From Gelatiniphilus marinus (GTDB taxonomy: Bacteria; Bacteroidota; Bacteroidia; Flavobacteriales; Flavobacteriaceae): a stretch of 64,000 nt of DNA. Below the pieces are notes generated by a model. That model had not been told where the DNA came from, did not search any database, and saw only the letters and a list, made by a program, of their open reading frames with translations. Where the stretch lies: NCBI RefSeq assembly GCF_042678305.1, contig NZ_JBHUDT010000002.1; one strand, written 5' to 3'. A program made the translations under genes and the position numbers. Every line of letters starts with the position of its first letter. Position 1 is the stretch's first letter. Below, piece by piece: positions 61,101 to 64,000 of this stretch.

Positions 61101-61869
61101 GCTCAACGGTTGTTGGGAAATTATGGGTTTCCGCTTTAAGCGAGATAACAGAATCAAAATTTTGAGTGGTGTAATAATCCGGGACATCGGCACGTTTTGG
61201 CGCAAATTGCTCTACTTTTGGGCCTTTTATAAAAGCAACATTGTCTTTGTATGCCGAAACAATATCGTTCGGGTTTTGTTTTGAGGTTTCTTTAATAAGC
61301 TTAAAAAGTGACGTTGGTTTTTCTTCGCCATCGATAATAAAAGTGCCATTGAAAATTTTATGACGACAATGTTCTGAGTTGACTTGCGAGAACCCAAACA
61401 CTTCAGAATCGGTTAATGGCCTGCCAATTTTTTTGGCGACACCTTTTAGGTAATCTATTTCTTCATCACTTAAGGCCAGACCTTCTTGTTTATTGTAAGC
61501 GGCAATATCTTCAATATTTAAAATGGGTTCTGGATGAATATTAATGGTAAAGGAGTCTTGATTCAAACCGTCGAATTTTTCTGAAATCATGGGGTCGAAA
61601 TCCTTAAAATCTTTGGTAACCGCTGTAAATTCTTCAATTCTGACGATGCCAGAAATTCCCATATTTTGGGTAATTTCAACCGCATTGGTACTCCAAGGTG
61701 TAATCATGGCAGCGCGGGGGCCAACAAAAAAAGCATCTAACGATGCTTGTTCTATTTTGGGCTGGTTGCCAAATAACCACTCTAATTTTAAGATGGTTTG
61801 GGCAGATAATTCTTTTGTTGTTTGAACAGCAAATACCTTGCTGTTTGCGTTTCCAAAGAAATGAATCAT
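58120..61869 (-). CDS. purL: Phosphoribosylformylglycinamidine synthase, large single-chain form
   Basis: Purine pathway enzyme that converts FGAR, glutamine and ATP to FGAM. The 1,249-residue chain has an N-terminal PurS-like part, a linker, the duplicated synthetase domains (GTGGEIRDRLA near residue 290 reads GAATGSGGEIRDRLAGG) and a C-terminal class I glutaminase with the nucleophile C1098 in VGICNGAQLW and the His-Glu pair near MPHIERS. This is the fused type seen in Gammaproteobacteria and many Bacteroidetes, not the three-subunit PurSQL. It is a single-gene unit with its own terminator. Confidence 0.97.
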   Translation of the reverse strand: MIHFFGNANSKVFAVQTTKELSAQTILKLEWLFGNQPKIEQASLDAFFVGPRAAMITPWSTNAVEITQNMGISGIVRIEEFTAVTKDFKDFDPMISEKFDGLNQDSFTINIHPEPILNIEDIAAYNKQEGLALSDEEIDYLKGVAKKIGRPLTDSEVFGFSQVNSEHCRHKIFNGTFIIDGEEKPTSLFKLIKETSKQNPNDIVSAYKDNVAFIKGPKVEQFAPKRADVPDYYTTQNFDSVISLKAETHNFPTTVEPFNGAATGSGGEIRDRLAGGKGSLPLAGTAVYMTSYSRLEKDRPWEQKFEARKWLYQTPIDILIKASNGASDFGNKFGQPLICGSVLTFEHDENNDAVQNDSEESHPRKLGFDKVIMQAGGIGYGKTDQAIKDTPKQGDKIVILGGENYRIGMGGAAVSSADTGEFESGIELNAVQRSNPEMQKRAANAIRGMVESDENFIVSIHDHGAGGHLNCLSELVEDTGGKIDLDKLPVGDPTLSDKEIIGNESQERMGLVISEKHIDTLQKIAERERSPMYTVGDVTGDNRFTFQSKTKGNKPMDLAMEDMFGSSPKTIMTDKTIKRNYSDVTYNSDNFYIYLDQLLQLEAVACKDWLTNKVDRCVGGKVAKQQCVGPLQLPLNNVGVMALDYKGKEGIATSIGHSPISGLINPVAGSRNSITEALTNIVWAPLKDGLQSVSLSANWMWPCKNEGEDARLYEAVQAISEFAIDLGINVPTGKDSLSMKQKYPNDEVISPGTVIVSAAANCNDINKIVEPVFQNPETSIASTIYYINLSQDNFKLGGSSFAQILNKIGNETPNIKDASYVKNVFNTIQQLIKDEQIVAGHDVASGGLITTLLEMCFANTNIGAELDLSALNEKDSFKILFAENSGIVFQAKDASIETVLTDAHIKFHNIGKVTDSDVLSIINQAEVFTMTVSRLRDVWYKTSFLLDKKQTANNLAEDRFNNYKNQPLQYTFPKHFTGKLNDVIASNKEIATSQTPRNNGKRPKAAILREKGSNSEREMANAMYLAGFDVKDVHMTDLISGRETLEDIQFIGAVGGFSNSDVLGSAKGWAGAFKYNEKANTALKKFFERKDTLSVGICNGAQLWMELDLVNPEHETHGKLTYNDSHKHESAFTSVKIQENNSVMLSTLSGTTLGVWISHGEGRFDLPYPEDKYNIVAKYGYAEYPHNPNGSDFNTAMMCDKTGRHLVTMPHIERSTFQWNWAHYPKDRKDQVSPWLEAFVNARKWIENK

Positions 61870-61982
61870 TATGTTTTAGTTTACATGTTTAAAGAAAGTG
61901 CAAAAATACATTTTTTCGGCTATAATGAGCATTTATTTTTTGGCAAACAAAACGGCTTGTTAACAGCGTTTTTAACAGTTGT

Positions 61983-62843
61983 CTAAAAGTGTTTTGCCAA
62001 AATGGAAGTTACCGCGCCGTAATACGAACTGCCAAATAAGTTTAAGTGTACTAGCAAATAGTAAAGCTGATAGATTTCTATTCTGGCCGCTGTATGTTGG
62101 TTTTGTGGAAATTGCGAATGGTAGGCTTTGTAAAACGATTCTCCAAAGCCACCAAAAAGTTTGCTCATGGCAATATCTACCTCGCTATGCCCGTAATACA
62201 TTGCAGGATCTATTAAATATGGTAGGCCATTATTTGAAATTAAATAATTGCCATACCATAAATCGCCATGCAATAACGATGGTTTTATGTTTTTTAAAAG
62301 TGGTTTTAAATGTGATTTAATGGTTTCATTGGAAGGACATTCATAATTTGAAAGCAAGTTTTTTTGTTGTGCTAATTTAAGTTGGGGTAGCAAACGCTCA
62401 TAGGTGTAAAAATCTAGCCAGTTTTTATGTTGTTGGTTGCTTTGTGGTAAACTGCCAATAAAATTATCTTGGTTTAAACCAAAACTGTTGGAAGTGCATT
62501 GGTGCAATTTTGCTAATTGCTCTCCGAAGTTTTTAAAATCTTTTTCTGAGGGTGTTTTAGGTTCTACATATTCCATCAGTAAAAATGCAGCTTGTTTTAA
62601 AATGCCACAAGCGATAACTTTTGGAGTCGCAACGGATTGTGAGCCTTTTATGTTTTCTAAACCTAATTTTTCGGCTTTAAACATGTTGTAAGCGTTGGCG
62701 TTCGAATTTGTTTTTAAAAAATAATGGCCAATTTCCGTTTCAATTTTAAATGCTCGGGAAATATCGCCACCAGAAACCGTTATAACGTTTTTAACCTTGG
62801 CACTTAAAATATCCTCGATATGTTTAATGTAAAACGAATCCAC
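61983..62843 (-). CDS. Fructosamine kinase family protein
   Basis: A 286-residue kinase of the aminoglycoside-phosphotransferase-like fold. N-terminal GGDISRAFKIETEIGHYFLKTN holds the ATP-binding lysine, LLMEYVEP is the hinge, SLLHGDLWYGNYL is the catalytic loop with Asp, and LIDPAMYYGHSEVDIAM holds the metal-binding Asp. Bacterial members phosphorylate sugars attached to amines and help repair glycated proteins. It starts 88 bp upstream of the endonuclease gene end and stands alone. Confidence 0.92.
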   Translation of the reverse strand: MDSFYIKHIEDILSAKVKNVITVSGGDISRAFKIETEIGHYFLKTNSNANAYNMFKAEKLGLENIKGSQSVATPKVIACGILKQAAFLLMEYVEPKTPSEKDFKNFGEQLAKLHQCTSNSFGLNQDNFIGSLPQSNQQHKNWLDFYTYERLLPQLKLAQQKNLLSNYECPSNETIKSHLKPLLKNIKPSLLHGDLWYGNYLISNNGLPYLIDPAMYYGHSEVDIAMSKLFGGFGESFYKAYHSQFPQNQHTAARIEIYQLYYLLVHLNLFGSSYYGAVTSILAKHF

Positions 62844-62931
62844 TTTTTTTAGCTTGTGTTGTAAAAATAAGAAAAGGTCATCAAAATTATGGACGACCTT
62901 TAAAGTGTTAATTGCTATGTGGTTAACGGGT

Positions 62932-64000
62932 TTATTGCTTAACTAGCTTTTTTGTGGTAGAACCGTTTTTAGATGACAGTTTAACGAGGTAAACGCCTTT
63001 AGCTAAGCTGGAAACATTTATGGTTTTGTTATGGGCATCAACTTTGTTAGTCAAAACTCTTTTGCCCAAAACATTGTAAATTTCTATGCTTAGTGATGTT
63101 TTTGTTTTAATGTTTAAATAATCGTTTTTTAAAGGGTTTGGGTAGATTTTTACCGATGATAGGGGATATTCATTAATAGATAGCAGATTCCAACGATCTT
63201 CTGCTGCATTTTGTCCGGCAGGAATTCCCCATATCATATTGGCAAGATAGGGTTGGTCTATAAACGGGTTTCTGTTGCCTTGAGAATAGGTGTCTCCACT
63301 GGTATGGTATGTGTTTCTAGCATCTTCATAGGCAGAAACTTTGTCTGCTTCGTTCCAATATAATAGTAGGTCGATCATGTTTGAATCTAAAGCATTTGTA
63401 TTTCCGTTAGAAACATTTGAAGGTAAACATTGGCTATCATATCTCAGGTACATATACATTATAACCCTAGCAACATCGCCTCTCCATTCATCGCCTGGAT
63501 ACCAATCCGTACCTCCGTTAACGGTTTTAGAATTTCCAGAACCTGCTGCAAATTTTTTATTACCTCTCTGTCCGTTCCGTTGCACATCTGATGCTCTTAA
63601 ATTGTGGGCATCGCTATAAGATGTCATATTCTTTCCTCCCGTTTCTAGCTTGGGAGTACCTAAAGAATTTGGATAGGTGTGCTCTCTGTTCCAATCTCCA
63701 ACACTACCGCCGTTATTGTTTACGTCTCTGTATAAATCATTTGTAACATCTCCATCAGTTCCATTTTCCCAACCATATATTAACAGCACGTTGGAATTAT
63801 TCATGGGGTCTAAATCAGTGTTTTGGCATGCCTCCCAAATATAGTTTAAAGGGTTTGTATGTGTTGAGATGATTCTTGTAGCTAATGCATCTTTTAAATC
63901 TGACCCCGATAAATTATCAAAATCGATCCCATTATAATACGCTTGCTGCGGAAAAGCGTAAAAACTGATTGATATTAGTAATAATAATGTGTAAAAATGT
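62932..64000 (-). CDS. Secreted endonuclease I with type IX sorting domain (partial at 5' end)
   Basis: The gene runs off the right edge of the window. The frame stays open from the apparent start at 63804 to the last base, and the upstream part encodes a hydrophobic signal segment (TLLLLISISFYAFPQQA) followed by YYNGIDFDNLSGSDLKDAL, which belongs to the endonuclease I domain. Within it NREHTYPNS and SDAHNLRASDVQRNGQRGN mark the nuclease active site. The last 75 residues form a Por/T9SS type A sorting domain (VKIYPNPLKNDYLNI, IEIYNVLGKRV, SSLAKGVYLVKL), so the protein is exported by the type IX system. Only the first few residues are missing. Confidence 0.92.
   Translation of the reverse strand, partial: HFYTLLLLISISFYAFPQQAYYNGIDFDNLSGSDLKDALATRIISTHTNPLNYIWEACQNTDLDPMNNSNVLLIYGWENGTDGDVTNDLYRDVNNNGGSVGDWNREHTYPNSLGTPKLETGGKNMTSYSDAHNLRASDVQRNGQRGNKKFAAGSGNSKTVNGGTDWYPGDEWRGDVARVIMYMYLRYDSQCLPSNVSNGNTNALDSNMIDLLLYWNEADKVSAYEDARNTYHTSGDTYSQGNRNPFIDQPYLANMIWGIPAGQNAAEDRWNLLSINEYPLSSVKIYPNPLKNDYLNIKTKTSLSIEIYNVLGKRVLTNKVDAHNKTINVSSLAKGVYLVKLSSKNGSTTKKLVKQ

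Overview
The window is a low-GC chromosomal segment of a marine-type member of the Bacteroidetes, most likely family Flavobacteriaceae. Evidence for this is the TAnnTTTG -7 promoter motif ahead of several genes, a C-terminal type IX secretion (Por) sorting domain, the fused CcoNO oxidase subunit, an LETM1-related biofilm-type protein, SusD-free but lipoprotein-rich secreted hydrolases, and the rpoC-DUF3467 order. No phage, transposase, CRISPR array or large island is visible. About 45 protein genes and one tRNA gene fill nearly all of the sequence.

Layout. 1-7.2 kb: 3' part of rpoC, DUF3467 gene, a 4Fe-4S mono-cluster protein, prfC, idi-queD, a small unknown protein and tRNA-Thr(TGT), whose 3' end is repeated 106 bp downstream. 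7.3-16.3 kb: a DUF4369 lipoprotein, a 600-bp gene-free stretch with two terminators and a sigma-54-like promoter (candidate small RNAs), a VanX-type dipeptidase, a DUF6249 membrane protein divergent from an ECF sigma factor with its small membrane partner, a DEAD-box helicase, lpxD-MOSC, the LETM1-related protein and a Cu/Zn-SOD-like lipoprotein. 16.3-28.5 kb: a micro-oxic respiration block with hemN, a tandem UspA protein, the cbb3 oxidase operon (ccoS-ccoNO-ccoQ-ccoP-ccoG-fixH-SafE family), the FixI/CcoI copper ATPase and a Crp/Fnr regulator. 28.5-38 kb: secreted or periplasmic peptidases (S9, M1, M28), a large BNR/Vps10-like protein, a PepSY protein and a YdeI-family protein. 38-48 kb: a beta-oxidation operon (MarR, FadB-like, four-helix-bundle S23 protein, thiolase, acyl-CoA dehydrogenase), a GH18 lipoprotein and a fatty acyl-CoA ligase. 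48-54.5 kb: pyruvate formate-lyase, its activase and pyruvate phosphate dikinase. 54.5-64 kb: two sulfatases, purL, a fructosamine-kinase-family protein and a truncated endonuclease I with a sorting domain.

The strongest system-level signal is regulatory. An FNR-like palindrome, TGAY-N4-RTCA, lies upstream of hemN, the cbb3 operon, pflB and ppdK. In all four cases its centre is exactly 33 bp from the centre of a TAnnTTTG -7 element. A fifth copy lies between ccoI and the Crp/Fnr gene. This ties haem synthesis without oxygen, the high-affinity oxidase and the fermentative pyruvate enzymes into one probable low-oxygen regulon run by the regulator encoded in the window. A second circuit is a divergent pair of ECF-type promoters (TGTAACC-N16-CGTC on both strands) between the ECF sigma gene and the DUF6249 gene, which suggests autoregulation. 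Other points of interest are the four-helix-bundle gene bracketed by 15-bp-period repeats inside the fatty-acid operon, a structured intergenic element near 25.1 kb, a pflA gene without a usual start codon, and a SOD with tyrosine at the metal-bridging histidine.
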